DNA of 64,000 nt from positions 2,480,001-2,544,000 of the forward strand of contig OZ345358.1 in NCBI GenBank assembly GCA_977006965.1. Reading direction: 5' to 3'. Positions within the stretch are counted from its first letter, which is position 1; each line of letters begins with the position of its first letter. A model generated the notes under the pieces. That model saw only the letters and a program-made list of their open reading frames with translations. It was not told the DNA's origin and made no database searches. The translations under genes were made by a program, and so were the position numbers. The stretch comes from Phymatolithon calcareum (lineage: Eukaryota; Rhodophyta; Florideophyceae; Hapalidiales). Positions 31,487 to 44,979 of the stretch are shown here, one piece after another.

Positions 31487-32958
31487 GGCTATGCTGATCG
31501 AAATTACTCGTCAAAATTGTTTGCAATGCTTCGAAGCTCCTGCAAGACGTAAAGTATGTTTCCTCAACGAAATTCAATACAAACGCAATAATCTCACTCA
31601 TGAAGGCGCTTTCTTGTACGCACAAAGAGTTCATCATGTCGCCATAGTAGTGTCAGAGATTAAGACAAGTGAGCTTGACTGATTCTCACAACTCTGCATT
31701 CTTCAGTATTTCGATAAGCTCCAGCTTGATTGCAATGAGTTATTGTGAGTTCTTCACAACAGGGCTTCCGTATTCCAGGAAAAACCCCGTTACGCCTTTT
31801 GCAGCTGGAATTCCCGCCACGTGCTTCGCCCTCCAGCACCCACGAGATGCACATCTGACAAATCTAATCGCACGGGAATCTGCCGCGCTTTGGAAGTCGC
31901 CGATCAAATAATTTTCCCGAGAGTACCGATTGCCTTGAGTCACACCGTTTGTCGTTCTCATCGAGCACATCTCCAGAAAGCGTCATGCTGAACCGTACGC
32001 TCTGCTTGCTCTCTGCTACGACTTGTGACCGGATGACCGAAAAAATTGACCAAGTTCCAGAGTGACGATCACCGTGCAACTTACAGATCTACCGTCAAAG
32101 CACTGATAGTGAGGCACTTTAATTCGCGTCGCATTTGCAAACCACAGGAGATTGTTCTCATTGTGTTGACGGCAAAGACCGGACTATTTGTCTGCATTGC
32201 CTAACATTTGAATGTCACTGCGCTCCAGAGTTACTTGACCTTCTGCTTCCAGAAACAGACAAGGAAAGCGGATACAGCTCCGACATGATGAATTAAGTTG
32301 CATTTGCTGGCTTGGAAAAGCACATAAATTTGTGGTGTTTTCCTTAAGTGCTATTGGTGACGCATGATCAGCAGCGGAATGCTGAAGAAGTCTTCTTTCT
32401 ACAATTCAAACGTGCACGTTTGTCGGAGATCGTAGCATGCAGTTCGATGCGAGCAATGTGCTCGTCATTAGTCCAGAGGTAGAAGCGCCGAGGCAGGTAG
32501 CAAAAATGCGGCATCACACACGTGTTGCACATACTGTATATGATTAATAATGAAAAAAGAGCTTTTTGCTAAGAACAGTAAATTTACCGCGGATCCAGAC
32601 GACCCATGAAATCTCCTGTCATCGCGAGTTGACCCAGCAACCCATGCTTACATCGTCTCAGACAGCAAAGAGCATGATGTTCTGCATGTGATTGCGTGAA
32701 CACACTGTAAAATGACCTCCCAGCAGTTTACGTCGCACTGGTTTACATTGGAGTACACGTACCAGTCCTTGGCTCCAGGAATTGTCCTGCTTCTGGCAAA
32801 CTGTCTTTAAACAAGCGCAGAAATTCCGCACGGAAATCACTCGCCCAAGTCCTAGGTAACTTGCCTCACGACGACATTGCGGCGAATAACCACATGCAGA
32901 CTATCCGCCTTCATCGAGCGCACACGCACAGCATTGAAGTCAATTCGTGGGCGAAGAG

Positions 32959-33138
32959 ATGCTAATTCCGAACCCATCAGCAAGATTCCTTTTACGCGAT
33001 ACAGGCTTGTCTACCAAAGTGCTTATTATCGTGTTTGGAGTGTTCGGATTATTTCTCCTGGTGATCATTGGTTTCCTGTTTTACTACGTCATCCAATTGA
33101 GACCCAGATCGAATTCCGCTGAATCCGACACTAGCTGA
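32959..33138 (+). CDS. Single-pass membrane micro-protein, copy 4
   Basis: 59 codons identical in protein to copy 2. Confidence 0.45.
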   Translation: MLIPNPSARFLLRDTGLSTKVLIIVFGVFGLFLLVIIGFLFYYVIQLRPRSNSAESDTS

Positions 33139-35106
33139 TGCTATTTGCAAACAAACTTCTGGCCACATGTGCAGTGCAATGCTCCGAATCAATGCTGTGC
33201 TCGTCTCCGTCGCGCTCAAACTAACACCATGAAATCGAGTTCTGTACTTTGAGCCTCTAGTTGTAGCGGATGCCCTTTGGCGCACAGGCCCATATGTAAT
33301 AACAATGCGCATAACTAACTTTAAAAATCCTTTTCGAAACCAGTTCCAAGTAAACTTCATTGAGTATAATTCACAACTCCTCTGTCTAGCCTCTACGTTG
33401 GCAAAACTGAATTCTTTTGCGTAGTGGAAACATCTGTTGCACCAAGTGAACGCTTTGGCCAAGGGCAGGTAGTGCGCGAAAGATTACGAATTCATACTCA
33501 GAGTTTCCTTCTCGTGCTATCCTCGTGACAAGACTCTGTGCCGCTCGATGCTCCAAGCATATCACGCGGCGGAATACATTAAGAGACACCCGCACAAAAC
33601 GTCCTGTGGTGTGATGCGATGTCTGTCTTCTCTGAATCTACTTTTTGAACAATCGGATTCTCTTCTTCCGTCTCAAGAAAGCACAGTACATGCTCCTGTG
33701 CATCTACTGGCTATTCCATCGCTTCCAATACCCCCCATCAGGAGAAGAAGAGATAAGAGGATCGCACACTCGATCACAAGCTAAAAAGTTTGTCAATCAA
33801 CATGTCTAAACAATCCCTCTCAGAACGAGAAGAAACCAGGTTGCAAAGCGTGGTCGACGCAATCCAGGAGATCTGCCCCAAGGACACGTAGTAGAAACGT
33901 AGGCAACGGGACTCAGCGCTATGATAAACCTCTCAGATGCTAAATAGACTACAAGAGCTTCAAGTAACTCACATCTATCCATCCGTACACAATTGGAGTT
34001 AGTGTGCCGGAAAACGAAAAGAGGTCGTCAATAAAATTAGAAGCAACGGCTTAGGAAATCATATGGAGAAGAACGTGTTTGTGTTCCTCGAATCGTCTTC
34101 AGACCGTGCGTCGGCGTGTGGAAGCAAACTGAAACTACTTGAGCTTTTGCTAGAATAGTCCTCTGCGCACGTGGTTACGTGCACACAACACCCCTAGTTT
34201 GGTCAATTGAGTATGCCTACCAACGAAACGGTCTTTTCTCGAACGAATCTCTGTGCATCCAAAACAACCCAGGTGAGCACCAAACGGTTCAACCTATTCC
34301 CCCCATACTTCCACCACTCCGACGGTCCGTCACTGTCCGACTGCAAGGAATGCGATCACCGCAACAAGAAATGCCCTACATCATCCCAGTGTCGTCACGG
34401 ACAGACAGTGTTCGCACAGCCGACCACCCGTGGCAGGGTATCCCCTAAATCCCTTGTCAGCTCACCGATTGACCACACCACCATCGAACAATCAATTCTC
34501 ACAAAGAGGGCTACACCCGATTTCCTCTGCAGTCGAAATCAACTCTCGACCGTCGCACGTGCGTCGTCTCGACCCACTATCGGTACTGCCGTGAAAAGAA
34601 ATTGTAACGTGCCTCCCGCATAGCAATTTCTGTCAGTCCGTCATGACGTATCTGCCGCGCATCGATTGGCGAAAATTTTAGTGGAAAATACACAACCACA
34701 TGAACAGGACCGGGAATGAATGAATAAACGGGAAGAAGATAAGGGTCATATGAAAAAAATGTTAACCAAAAATTGCACCTCAAGTTCACCAAACCATTTC
34801 CCGCGCTACAACGGCCCTAATTTGCCATTCTTCGTCATTTTGATCGCCAATTCGCGGTTTGCGGCGCATTGCGCCGTGTAGCTCATATGACTGACAAGAA
34901 ACTTCAGGTGGCAATACGGCAATTGTCATAATCAATGATGCTGGCTCATTGCCGACAGCTGAAACCGCCGTCGCCACTTCGCACGCATTGCCTAAACACC
35001 CTTGTTTCACTCCAAGGATATACTATCAAGGTCAACAATTTACGGTGAGCTACTTTCGCGTGAAAAAGATAACTACCACACACAAGTCCGACAAGAAGCA
35101 TTCACA

Positions 35107-35898
35107 ATGGCTTCCTTCATCACGTTGCTCGCAATTTCCATCATCTTCACCGCCACCTCCGCCGTGCCGCTCCCGCATGTGACGCCCTCCTCCGCTGCCC
35201 GCACCGCGCTGGCCGTCATCCACGAAGCGGACGGCATCTGGGGATCCGTCGTCTTCCACCAGGGCGGTCGCGGTCAACCGGTCTTGATTTCCGCCTCCTT
35301 CAACAACATCCGCCCATCCCTTCGCCCCTCGACCGACTGGGGCATTTTCCACGAGCCGGTGCACTATTCAAACGCTGCAAACTCGCGCTGCACAACGGCT
35401 TTGAAAGGCGTGTTGCGTCTAGGCAAGCGGGAAACAGGGTCGTTCACGCGAAAGCACGGTGCGATTCGCGGGCGCAAGTTTTCGCTCATTGCATACGACT
35501 ATGACATCTCCCTCTATCCGGACGATCCGGGCTACATCGTGCAGCGCTCGTTTGCCATTCATCAGGGCGATGCTGCGAAAGACCATGTGTGTGCAACTGT
35601 GTATGCCACCGATATTGCGCACGTGCTTCCAGGGGCGGTGCCGTGCGAGGTGGTGAGATATGCGGATTGCACGGTCAGTGTTGGTGGCGGAAGGTGTAGA
35701 AGGAGGATGTGTGAAGGGTATCGCCAGTTTTGGGGCATTAAGGGGACGGATCGGAGCGGTATTAATGAAGGGACTAAGTTTTGTGTGCAGAGGGAAGAGG
35801 TGTTTCCTGAGGTTACAGCACATGAGGTGGATGGAGATGGCACTTTCAGGTGCGAGTTGGGACGGCATACGAATTTGGTGCCGCTCAGCAGGGATTAG
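35107..35898 (+). CDS. Secreted Cu-only SOD-like protein, copy 7
   Basis: 263 aa. T for I in GKRETGSF, N for D in GINEGT, plus RCRRRMC and EVTAHEV. The upstream region is the shortest form (CCTAAACACCC), with about 20 bp deleted relative to U3. Confidence 0.8.
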   Translation: MASFITLLAISIIFTATSAVPLPHVTPSSAARTALAVIHEADGIWGSVVFHQGGRGQPVLISASFNNIRPSLRPSTDWGIFHEPVHYSNAANSRCTTALKGVLRLGKRETGSFTRKHGAIRGRKFSLIAYDYDISLYPDDPGYIVQRSFAIHQGDAAKDHVCATVYATDIAHVLPGAVPCEVVRYADCTVSVGGGRCRRRMCEGYRQFWGIKGTDRSGINEGTKFCVQREEVFPEVTAHEVDGDGTFRCELGRHTNLVPLSRD

Positions 35899-36903
35899 AG
35901 GTCGGTATGGTTTGCTGGGATGAGACAGGGGGAATGGAATGGATTGCAGAGGGGGCTTCAATTGTTGTCGATCTGAGACGGATGAAACTTGAATTGTGCG
36001 TCGTCAGGGACGTGTATGGCGAGGGTGGAACAGCTTGGTCGATATTTAGAATGACTGCTTTCTGACGACTGAAGAGACAACGAATCGGAGGGCGGAAGGT
36101 TGGCGGGTGAGATGGGGATGTAGAGGCGCGCTGGATGGGTCGAACGTTGAGCAGGCAATGCCTGCATTGCAATCGTGTTGTTGGTTAGAATGCCTTTGGC
36201 ACGACCGTCTAATGTGTTTCGTATTTTGCTGTTTAGTGGCAAAGTGTGGACTTGACCGAAAATTTAAAAAAATGGTTACAAAATAATTCTTTCTCAACGT
36301 GCTGTGTGTTACACCTCTGACGTTTTATTGTTCTACACATTCGCATCGCTGCAATGCATTGCTCGAGGGCACTACTGTACAACTATGTGCAGTACAGTAT
36401 CCCTGGGTAGCATGTCGATTTGTGAATTATGGAGTATTTTTTAAAATTTCTTTGAAACAATCTGTGCTCCATGAACCGTGCTGTATATATACAGTATCTC
36501 GCAATTGTGATCAATGAGCAATTCTGATGTGTGGAATTCTGATTCGTTGAACTACAGTATACTGTATGGTAACCTCCCTTCGCTGCAACCCATGTCACTC
36601 AAATTCATGAGAATATGCTGTCGACGACTCCGAGAGAACGTGCGGATGCGGGACTATGGCCGCGGCATCGAAGCCTGTGCAAAAAAGGGTTTCTCAAATC
36701 AAGGCGAAGGCTCTTCCGTAGTCGTGCCAACGCAACATGCGCCTGATTTAGGCCCCGCTGATAAAAGTAATATGATATCGGTGACCGACCGCCCGCACCC
36801 GACCACTCTTATTGTGCAGTACAGCTCGCAAAAAGTGCAAATACCCACAGGCATCTGACAGTGAAAGCACAGCAAATCAGGGGCTGTTGGTGACAGCATC
36901 ATG

Positions 36904-36966
36904 CCTACTCATGAACCCGTTTCTATTCAGCCATCATGGCTGAATAGAAACGGGTTCATGAGTAGG
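36904..36966. repeat. 63-bp palindrome, unit U5
   Basis: Identical in sequence to 2473-2535. Confidence 0.95.
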
Positions 36967-38443
36967 GGCTATGCTGATCGAAATTACTCGTCAAAATTGT
37001 TTGCAATGCTTCGAATCTCCTGCAAGACGTAAAGTATGTTTCCTCAACGAAATTCAATACAAACGCAATAATCTCACTCATGAAGGCGCTTTCTTGTACG
37101 CACGAAGAGTTCATCATGTCGCCATAGTAGTGTCAGATATTAAGACAAGTGAGCTTGACTGATTCTCCCAACTCTGCATTCTTCAGTATTTCGATAAGCT
37201 CCAGCTTGATTGCAACGAGTTATTGTGAGTTCTTCACAACAGGGCTTCCGTATTCCAGGAAAAACCCCGTTACGCCTTTCGCAGCTGGAATTCCCGCCAC
37301 GTGCTTCGCCCTCCAGCACCCACGAGATGCACATCTGACAAATCTAATCGCACGGGAATCTGCCGCGCTTTGGAAGTCGCCGATCAAATAATTTTCCCGA
37401 GAGTACCGATTGCCTTGAGTCACACCGTTTGTCGTTCTCATCGAGCACATCTCCAGAAAGCGTCATGCTGAACCGTACGCTCTGCTTGCTCTCTGCTACG
37501 ACTTGTGACCGGATGACCGAAAAAATTGACCAAGTTCCAGAGTGACGATCACCGTGCAACTTACAGATCTACCGTCAAAGCACTGATAGTGAGGCACTTT
37601 GATTCGCGTCGCATTTGCAAACCACAGGAGATTGTTCTCATTGTGTTGACGGCAAAGACCGGACTATTTGTCTGCATTGCCTAACATTTGAATGTCACTG
37701 CGCTCCAGAGTTACTTGACCTTCTGCTTCCAGAAACAGACAAGGAAAGCGGATACAGCTCCGACATGATGAATTAAGTTGCATTTGCTGGCTTGGAAAAG
37801 CACATAAATTTGTGGTGTTTTCCTTAAGTGCTATTGGTGACGCATGATCAGCAGCGGAATGCTGAAGAAGTCTTCTTTCTACAATTCAAACGTGCACGTT
37901 TGTCGGAGATCGTGGCATGCAGTTCGATGCGAGCAATGTGCTCGTCATTAGTCCAGAGGTAGAAGCGCCGAGGCAGGTAGCAAAAATGCGGCATCACACA
38001 CGTGTTGCACATACTGTATATGATTAATAATGAAAAAAGAGCTTTTTGCTAAGAACAGTAAATTTACCGCGGATCCAGACGACCCATGAAATCTCCTGTC
38101 GTCGCGAGTTGACCCAGCAACCCATGCTTACATTGTCTCAGACAGCAAAGAGCACATCATGATGTTCTGCATGTGATTGCGTGAACACACTGTAAAATGA
38201 CCTCCCAGCAGTTTACGTCCCACTGGTTTACATTGGAGTACACGTACCAGTCCTTGGCTCCAGGAATTGTCCTGCCTCTGGCAAACTGTCTTTAAACAAG
38301 CACAGAAATTCCGCACGGAAATCACTCGCCCAAGTCCTAGGTAACTTGCCTCACGACGACATTTCGGCGAATAACCACATGCAGACTATCCGCCTTCATC
38401 GAGCGCACACGCACAGCATTGAAGTCAATTCGTGGGCGAAGAG

Positions 38444-38623
38444 ATGCTAATTCCGAACCCATCAGCAAGATTCCTTTTACGCGATACAGGCTTGTCTACC
38501 AAAGTGCTTATTATCGTGTTTGGAGTGTTCGGATTATTTCTCCTGGTGATCATTGGTTTCCTGTTTTACTACGTCATCCAATTGAGACCCAGATCGAATT
38601 CCGCTGTATCCGACACTAGCTAA
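38444..38623 (+). CDS. Single-pass membrane micro-protein, copy 5
   Basis: 59 codons; the tail reads SNSAVSDTS and the stop is TAA instead of TGA. Confidence 0.45.
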   Translation: MLIPNPSARFLLRDTGLSTKVLIIVFGVFGLFLLVIIGFLFYYVIQLRPRSNSAVSDTS

Positions 38624-40392
38624 TGCTATTTGCAAACAAACTTCTGGCCACATGTGCAGTGCAATGCTCCGAATCAATGCTGTGCTCGTCTCCGTCGCCC
38701 CCAAACTAACACCATGAAATCGAGTTCTGTACCTTGAGCCTCTAGTTGAAACGGATGCCCTTTGGCGTACAGGCCCATATGTAATAACAATGCGCATAAC
38801 TAACTTGAAAAATCCTTTTTGAAACCGGTTCCAAGTAAACTTCATTGAGAATCATTCACAACTCCTCTGTCTAGCCTCTACGTTGGCAAAACTGAATTCT
38901 TTTGCGTAGTGGAAACAGCTGTTGCACCAAGTGAACGCTTTGGCCAAGGGCATGTAGTGCGCGAAAGATTACGAATTCATACTCAAAGTTCCTTCTCATG
39001 ATGTCCTCGTAACAAGACTCTGTGCCGCTCGATGCGTCAAGCATATCACGCGGTGGAATACATTAAGAGACACCCACACAAAACGTCCTGTGATGTGATG
39101 CGATGCAAGTCTTGTCTGAATGACAAGAGTGCCAAATCTACTTTTTGCACAATCGGATTCTCTTCTTCCGTCTCAAGAAAGCGCAGTACAGGCTCCTGTG
39201 CATCCACTGGCTATTCTATCGCTTCCAATACCCCCCATCAAGAGAGGAAGAGATAAGAAGATCGCACACTCGATCACAAGCTAAAACGTTTGTCAATAAA
39301 CATGTCTAAACAATCCCTCTCAGAACGAGAAGAAACCAGGTTGCAAAGCGCGGTCGACGCAATCCAGGAGATCTGCCCCAAGGACACGTAGTAGAAATGT
39401 AGGCAACGGGACCCAGCGCTATGATAAACCTCTCAGATGCTAAATAGACTACAAGAGCTTCAAGTAACTCACATCTATCCATCCGTCCACAATTGGAGGT
39501 GGTGTGCCGGAAAACGAAAATAGGGAGCCAATAAAAATCAGAAGCAATGGCTTATGAAATCATTGGAAAAGAACGTGTTTGTGTTCCTCGAACCGTCTTC
39601 AGACCGTGCGTCGGCGTGTGGAAAGCAAACTGAAACTACTTGAGCTTTTGCTAGAATAGTCCTCTGTGGACGTGGTTACGCGCACACAACAACCCTAGTT
39701 TGGTCAATTGAGTATGCCTACCAACGAAACGGTCTTTTCTCGAACGAATCTCTGCGCATCCAAAACAACCCAGGTGAGCACCAAACGGTTCAACCTATTC
39801 CCTCCATAGTTCCACCACTCCGACAGTCCGTCACTGTCCGACTGCAAGGAATGTGATCACCCCAACAAGAAATGCCCTACATCCTCCCAGTGTCGTCACG
39901 GACAGACAGTGTTCGCACAGCCGACCACCCGTGGCAGGGTATCCCCTAAATCCCTTGTCAGCTCCCCGATTGACCACACCACCATCGAACAATCAATTCT
40001 CACAAAGAAGGCTACACCCGATTTCCTCTGCAGTCAAAATCGACTCTCGACCGTCGCACGTGCGTCGTCTCGACCCACTATCGGTACTGCCGTGAAAAGA
40101 AATTGTAACGTGCCTCCCGCAAAGCAATTTCTGTCAGTTCGTCATGACGAATCTGCCGCGCATCGATTGGCGAAAATTTTAGTGGAAAATACACAACCAC
40201 ATGAACAGGACCGGGAATAAATGAATAAACGGGAAGAAGATAAGGGTCATATGAAGAAATGTTAACCAAAAATTGCACCTCAAGTTCAACAAACCATTTC
40301 CCGCGCTACAGCGGCCCTAATTTGCCATTCTTCGTCATTTTGATCGGCAATTCGCGGTTTGCGGCGCATTGCGCCGTGTAGCTCATATGACT

Positions 40393-40445
40393 TGTATTGC
40401 CGCCTCAAGTTTCTTGTCAGACAAGAAACTTGAGGCGGCAATACA
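40393..40445. repeat. 53-bp fold-back palindrome, unit U6
   Basis: 26-nt arms (40393-40418, 40420-40445) around one A. Other units carry only the right-hand arm, so the left arm is an inverted copy of it. The hAT target duplication overlaps its right end. Confidence 0.9.
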
Positions 40446-40447
40446 GC

Positions 40448-41181
40448 CAGGGGTCGGTTAAAATGGATTGTCATTGCAATGAATTGCAATCCTCAATTGA
40501 AATCGAAGATTGGGTCATTCTGCAGCATTGCAAGTTGCATTGCGCCATCTTTGGTGATTTCAATACTGATTGCTGAAGTGGCTACACTAATTTAGGTACC
40601 CTAACTACGAACCAGTCGTGCGCCAGCTGACCACGAATCGTCGACATCCCGGCAATAGTACATGTAAGGCATACTTTCATTGATTACACTGTGCTGGCTA
40701 TTTTCATACAACGTCACTGTCGATTCCACGTGATAACAGCATATGTACGGCAAACCCTTATCATATTGTACCTTGCTGGCTGCTCATTTGCAACCTGGCA
40801 GTATAACGCTTCATGTTCTATGTGCGCTTATACCCTAGTGTGGTACTTATGCGATTACATCAGATGCAAGGGAAACCCTCAGGTTGCACCATGCTGGCTT
40901 CTCCTTAGCAACCTCGCAGCATAATACATTATGTTCTAATGGGAGTGCTTTGTGTCTTGTAGTTGGGCTTTATAGTGCCGTGAATGTGTGGCTGTTTCTG
41001 TTGTAGTGTTTTATGCTTTACATGACCATTAAACGATATTCATCGCCCGAAATCATTGCAATTAGGATTTCTACGACTACCAGTATTGCAATTCGCATTG
41101 CATCGCCGTGTGAGACGCCCTCCGCATTGGGTATTGTATCTTTTTGTCCAATCGCTTGCAATGGCATTGTTCCGATCCCTG
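40448..41181. mobile_element. Non-autonomous hAT element (734 bp), copy in U6
   Basis: Flanked by the 8-bp duplication AATACAGC (40440-40447, 41182-41189). Imperfect terminal inverted repeats begin CAGGGGTCGG on the left and, reading inward on the other strand, CAGGGATCGG on the right. An 8-bp duplication with CAGGG ends is the hAT superfamily signature. Units without it keep AATACGGC at this point. No transposase frame; the 77-codon ORF inside is not recognisable. Confidence 0.85.
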
Positions 41182-41467
41182 AATACAGCAAGTGTCATAA
41201 TCATTGATGCTGGCTCATTGCCGACAGCTGAAACCGCCGTCGCCACTTCGCACGCATTGCCTAAATATTCATTGTCGGTCGTTGCACACCCTTGTTTCAC
41301 TCGCGTTCCACGGATTTGCTACAGGTTACCTTCACATCTTGCAGAACGAACTACAAAATCCGACTATCATCTCCAAGGATATACTATCAAGGTCAACAAT
41401 TTACGGTGAGCTACTTTCGCGTCAAAAGGATAACTACCACACACAAGTCCGACAAGAAGCATTCACA

Positions 41468-42259
41468 ATGGCTTCCTTCATCACGTTGCTCGCAATTTCC
41501 ATCATCTTCACCGCCACCTCCGCCGTGCCACTCCCGCATGTGACGCCCTCCTCCGCTGCCCGCACCGCGCTGGCCGTCATCCACGAAGCGGACGGCATCT
41601 GGGGATCCGTCGTCTTCCACCAGGGCGGTCGCGGTCAACCGGTCTTGATCTCTGCCTCCTTCAACAACATCCGCCCATCCCTTCGCCCCTCGACCGACTG
41701 GGGCATTTTCCACGAGCCGGTGCACTATTCAAACGCTGCAAACTCGCGCTGCACAACGGCCTTGAAAGGCATGTTGCGTCTAGGCAAGCGGGAAACAGGG
41801 TCGTTCACTCGAAAGCACGGTGCGATTCGTGGGCGCAAGTTTTCGCTCATTGCATACGACTATGACATTTCCCTCTATCCGGACGATCCGGGCTACATCG
41901 TGCAGCGCTCGTTCGCCATTCATCAGGGCGATGCTGCGAAAGACCATGTGTGTGCAACTGTGTATGCCACCGATATTGCGCACGTGCTTCCAGGGGCGGT
42001 GCCGTGCGAGGTTGTGAAATATGCGGATTGCACGGTCAGTGTTGGTGGCGGAAGGTGTAGAAAGAGGATGTGTGAAGGGTATCGCCAGTTTTGGGGCATT
42101 AAGGGGACGGATCGGAGCGGTATTGATGAAGGGACTAAGTTTTGTGTGCAGAGGGAAGAGGTGTTTCCTGAGGTTATGGCACATGAGGTGGCTGGAGATG
42201 GAACTTTCAAGTGCGAGTTGGGACGGCATACGAATTTGGTGCCGCTCAGCAGGGATTAG
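41468..42259 (+). CDS. Secreted Cu-only SOD-like protein, copy 8
   Basis: 263 aa. M for V in KGMLRL, T in GKRETGSF, A for D in HEVAGDG and K for R before the last Cys. All cysteines and the two retained histidines are present. Long upstream form as in U4, immediately downstream of a hAT element. Confidence 0.8.
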   Translation: MASFITLLAISIIFTATSAVPLPHVTPSSAARTALAVIHEADGIWGSVVFHQGGRGQPVLISASFNNIRPSLRPSTDWGIFHEPVHYSNAANSRCTTALKGMLRLGKRETGSFTRKHGAIRGRKFSLIAYDYDISLYPDDPGYIVQRSFAIHQGDAAKDHVCATVYATDIAHVLPGAVPCEVVKYADCTVSVGGGRCRKRMCEGYRQFWGIKGTDRSGIDEGTKFCVQREEVFPEVMAHEVAGDGTFKCELGRHTNLVPLSRD

Positions 42260-43259
42260 AGGTCGGTATGGTTTGCTGGGATGAGACAGGGGGAATGGAA
42301 TGGATTGCAGAGGGGGCTTCAATTGTTGTCGATCTGAGACGGATGAAACTTGAATTGTGCGTCGTCAGGCACGTGTATGGCGAGGGTGGAACAGCTTGGT
42401 CGATATTTAGAATGACTTCTTTCTGACGACTGAAGAGACAACGAATCGGATGGCGGAAGGTTGGCGGGTGAGATGGGGATGTAGAGGCGCGCTGGATGGG
42501 TCGAACGTTGAGCAGGCAATGCCTGCATTGCAATCGTGTTGTTGGTTAGAATGCCTTTGGCACGACCGTCTAATGTATTTCGTATTTTGCTGTTTAGTGG
42601 CAAAGTGTGGACTTGACCGAAAATTTAAAAAAATGGTTACAAAATAATTCTTTCTCAACGTGCTGTGTGTTACACCTCTGACGTTTTGTTGTTCTACACA
42701 TTCGCATCGCTGCAATGCATTGCTCGAGGGCACTACTGTACAACTATGTACAGTACAGTATCCCTGGGTAGCATGTCGATTTGTGAATTATGGAGTATTT
42801 TTTAAATTTTCTTTGAAACAATCTGTGCTCCATGAACCGTGCTGTATATATACAGTATCTCGCAATTGTGATCAACGAGCAATTCTGATTTGTGGAATTC
42901 TGATTCGTTGAACTATACTGTATGGTAACCTCCCTTCGATGCAACCCATGTCACTCAAATTCATGAGAATATGCTGTCGACGACTCCGAGAGAACGTGCG
43001 GATGCGGGACTATGGCCGCGGCATCGAAGCCTGTGCAAAAAAGGGTTTCTCAAATCAAGGCGAAGGCTCTTCCGTAGTCGTGCCAACGCAACATGCGCCT
43101 GATTTAGGCCCCGCTGATAAAAGTAATATGATATCGGTGACCGACCGCCCGCACCCGACCACTCTTATTGTGCAGTACAGCTCGCAAAAAGTGCAAATAC
43201 CCACAGGCATCTGACAGTGAAAGCACAGCAAATCAGGGGCTGTTGGTGACAGCATCATG

Positions 43260-43322
43260 CCTACTCATGAACCCGTTTCTATTCAGCCATCATGGCTGAA
43301 TAGAAACGGGTTCATGAGTAGG
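43260..43322. repeat. 63-bp palindrome, unit U6
   Basis: Identical in sequence to 2473-2535. Confidence 0.95.
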
Positions 43323-44799
43323 GGCTATGCTGATCGAAATTACTCGTCAAAATTGTTTGCAATGCTTCGAATCTCCTGCAAGACGTAAAGTATGTTTCCT
43401 CAACGAAATTCAATACAAACGCAATAATCTCACTCATGAAGGCGCTTTCTTGTACGCACGAAGAGTTCATCATGTCGCCATAGTAGTGTCAGATATTAAG
43501 ACAAGTGAGCTTGACTGATTCTCCCAACTCTGCATTCTTCAGTATTTCGATAAGCTCCAGCTTGATTGCAACGAGTTATTGTGAGTTCTTCACAACAGGG
43601 CTTCCGTATTCCAGGAAAAACCCCGTTACGCCTTTCGCAGCTGGAATTCCCGCCACGTGCTTCGCCCTCCAGCACCCACGAGATGCACATCTGACAAATC
43701 TAATCGCACGGGAATCTGCCGCGCTTTGGAAGTCGCCGATCAAATAATTTTCCCGAGAGTACCGATTGCCTTGAGTCACACCGTTTGTCGTTCTCATCGA
43801 GCACATCTCCAGAAAGCGTCATGCTGAACCGTACGCTCTGCTTGCTCTCTGCTACGACTTGTGACCGGATGACCGAAAAAATTGACCAAGTTCCAGAGTG
43901 ACGATCACCGTGCAACTTACAGATCTACCGTCAAAGCACTGATAGTGAGGCACTTTGATTCGCGTCGCATTTGCAAACCACAGGAGATTGTTCTCATTGT
44001 GTTGACGGCAAAGACCGGACTATTTGTCTGCATTGCCTAACATTTGAATGTCACTGCGCTCCAGAGTTACTTGACCTTCTGCTTCCAGAAACAGACAAGG
44101 AAAGCGGATACAGCTCCGACATGATGAATTAAGTTGCATTTGCTGGCTTGGAAAAGCACATAAATTTGTGGTGTTTTCCTTAAGTGCTATTGGTGACGCA
44201 TGATCAGCAGCGGAATGCTGAAGAAGTCTTCTTTCTACAATTCAAACGTGCACGTTTGTCGGAGATCGTGGCATGCAGTTCGATGCGAGCAATGTGCTCG
44301 TCATTAGTCCAGAGGTAGAAGCGCCGAGGCAGGTAGCAAAAATGCGGCATCACACACGTGTTGCACATACTGTATATGATTAATAATGAAAAAAGAGCTT
44401 TTTGCTAAGAACAGTAAATTTACCGCGGATCCAGACGACCCATGAAATCTCCTGTCATCGCGAGTTGACTCAGCAACCCATGCTTACATCGTCTCAGACA
44501 GCAAAGAGCACATCATGATGTTCTGCATGTGATTGCGTGAACACACTGTAAAATGACCTCCCAGCAGTTTACGTCGCACTGGTTTACATTGGAGTACACG
44601 TACCAGTCCTTGGCTCCAGGAATTGTCCTGCTTCTGGCAAACTGTCTTTAAACAAGCGCAGAAATTCCGCACGGAAATCACTCGCCCAAGTCCTAGGTAA
44701 CTTGCCTCACGACGACATTGCGGCGAATAACCACATGCAGACTATCCGCCTTCATCGAGCGCACACGCACAGCATTGAAGTCAATTCGTGGGCGAAGAG

Positions 44800-44979
44800 A
44801 TGCTAATTCCGAACCCATCAGCAAGATTCCTTTTACGCGATACAGGCTTGTCTACCAAAGTGCTTATTATCGTGTTTGGAGTGTTCGGATTATTTCTCCT
44901 GGTGATCATTGGTTTCCTGTTTTACTACGTCATCCAATTGAGACCCAGATCGAATTCCGCTGAATCCGACACTAGCTGA
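44800..44979 (+). CDS. Single-pass membrane micro-protein, copy 6
   Basis: 59 codons, the same product as copy 2. Confidence 0.45.
   Translation: MLIPNPSARFLLRDTGLSTKVLIIVFGVFGLFLLVIIGFLFYYVIQLRPRSNSAESDTS

Larger units (their letters stand above)
29318..34446 (+). repeat. Array unit U4 (starts at a head-to-head junction)
   Basis: Plus-strand unit beginning mid-unit, just upstream of its SOD-like gene. 30427-31423, 31487-32122, 32297-32958 and 33139-33676 hold no supported gene. It carries a family A retroelement remnant near 33677-33988. Confidence 0.9.
34447..39947 (+). repeat. Array unit U5
   Basis: Complete 5501-bp unit without extra insertions. 35899-36903, 36967-37602, 37777-38443 and 38624-39170 hold no supported gene. 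Its distal part is nearly identical to that of U6. Confidence 0.9.

Noticed and set aside
35419-35961. 180-codon antisense ORF over an SOD-like gene
   Set aside because: Opposite strand of a well-supported secreted protein gene; length varies between copies.
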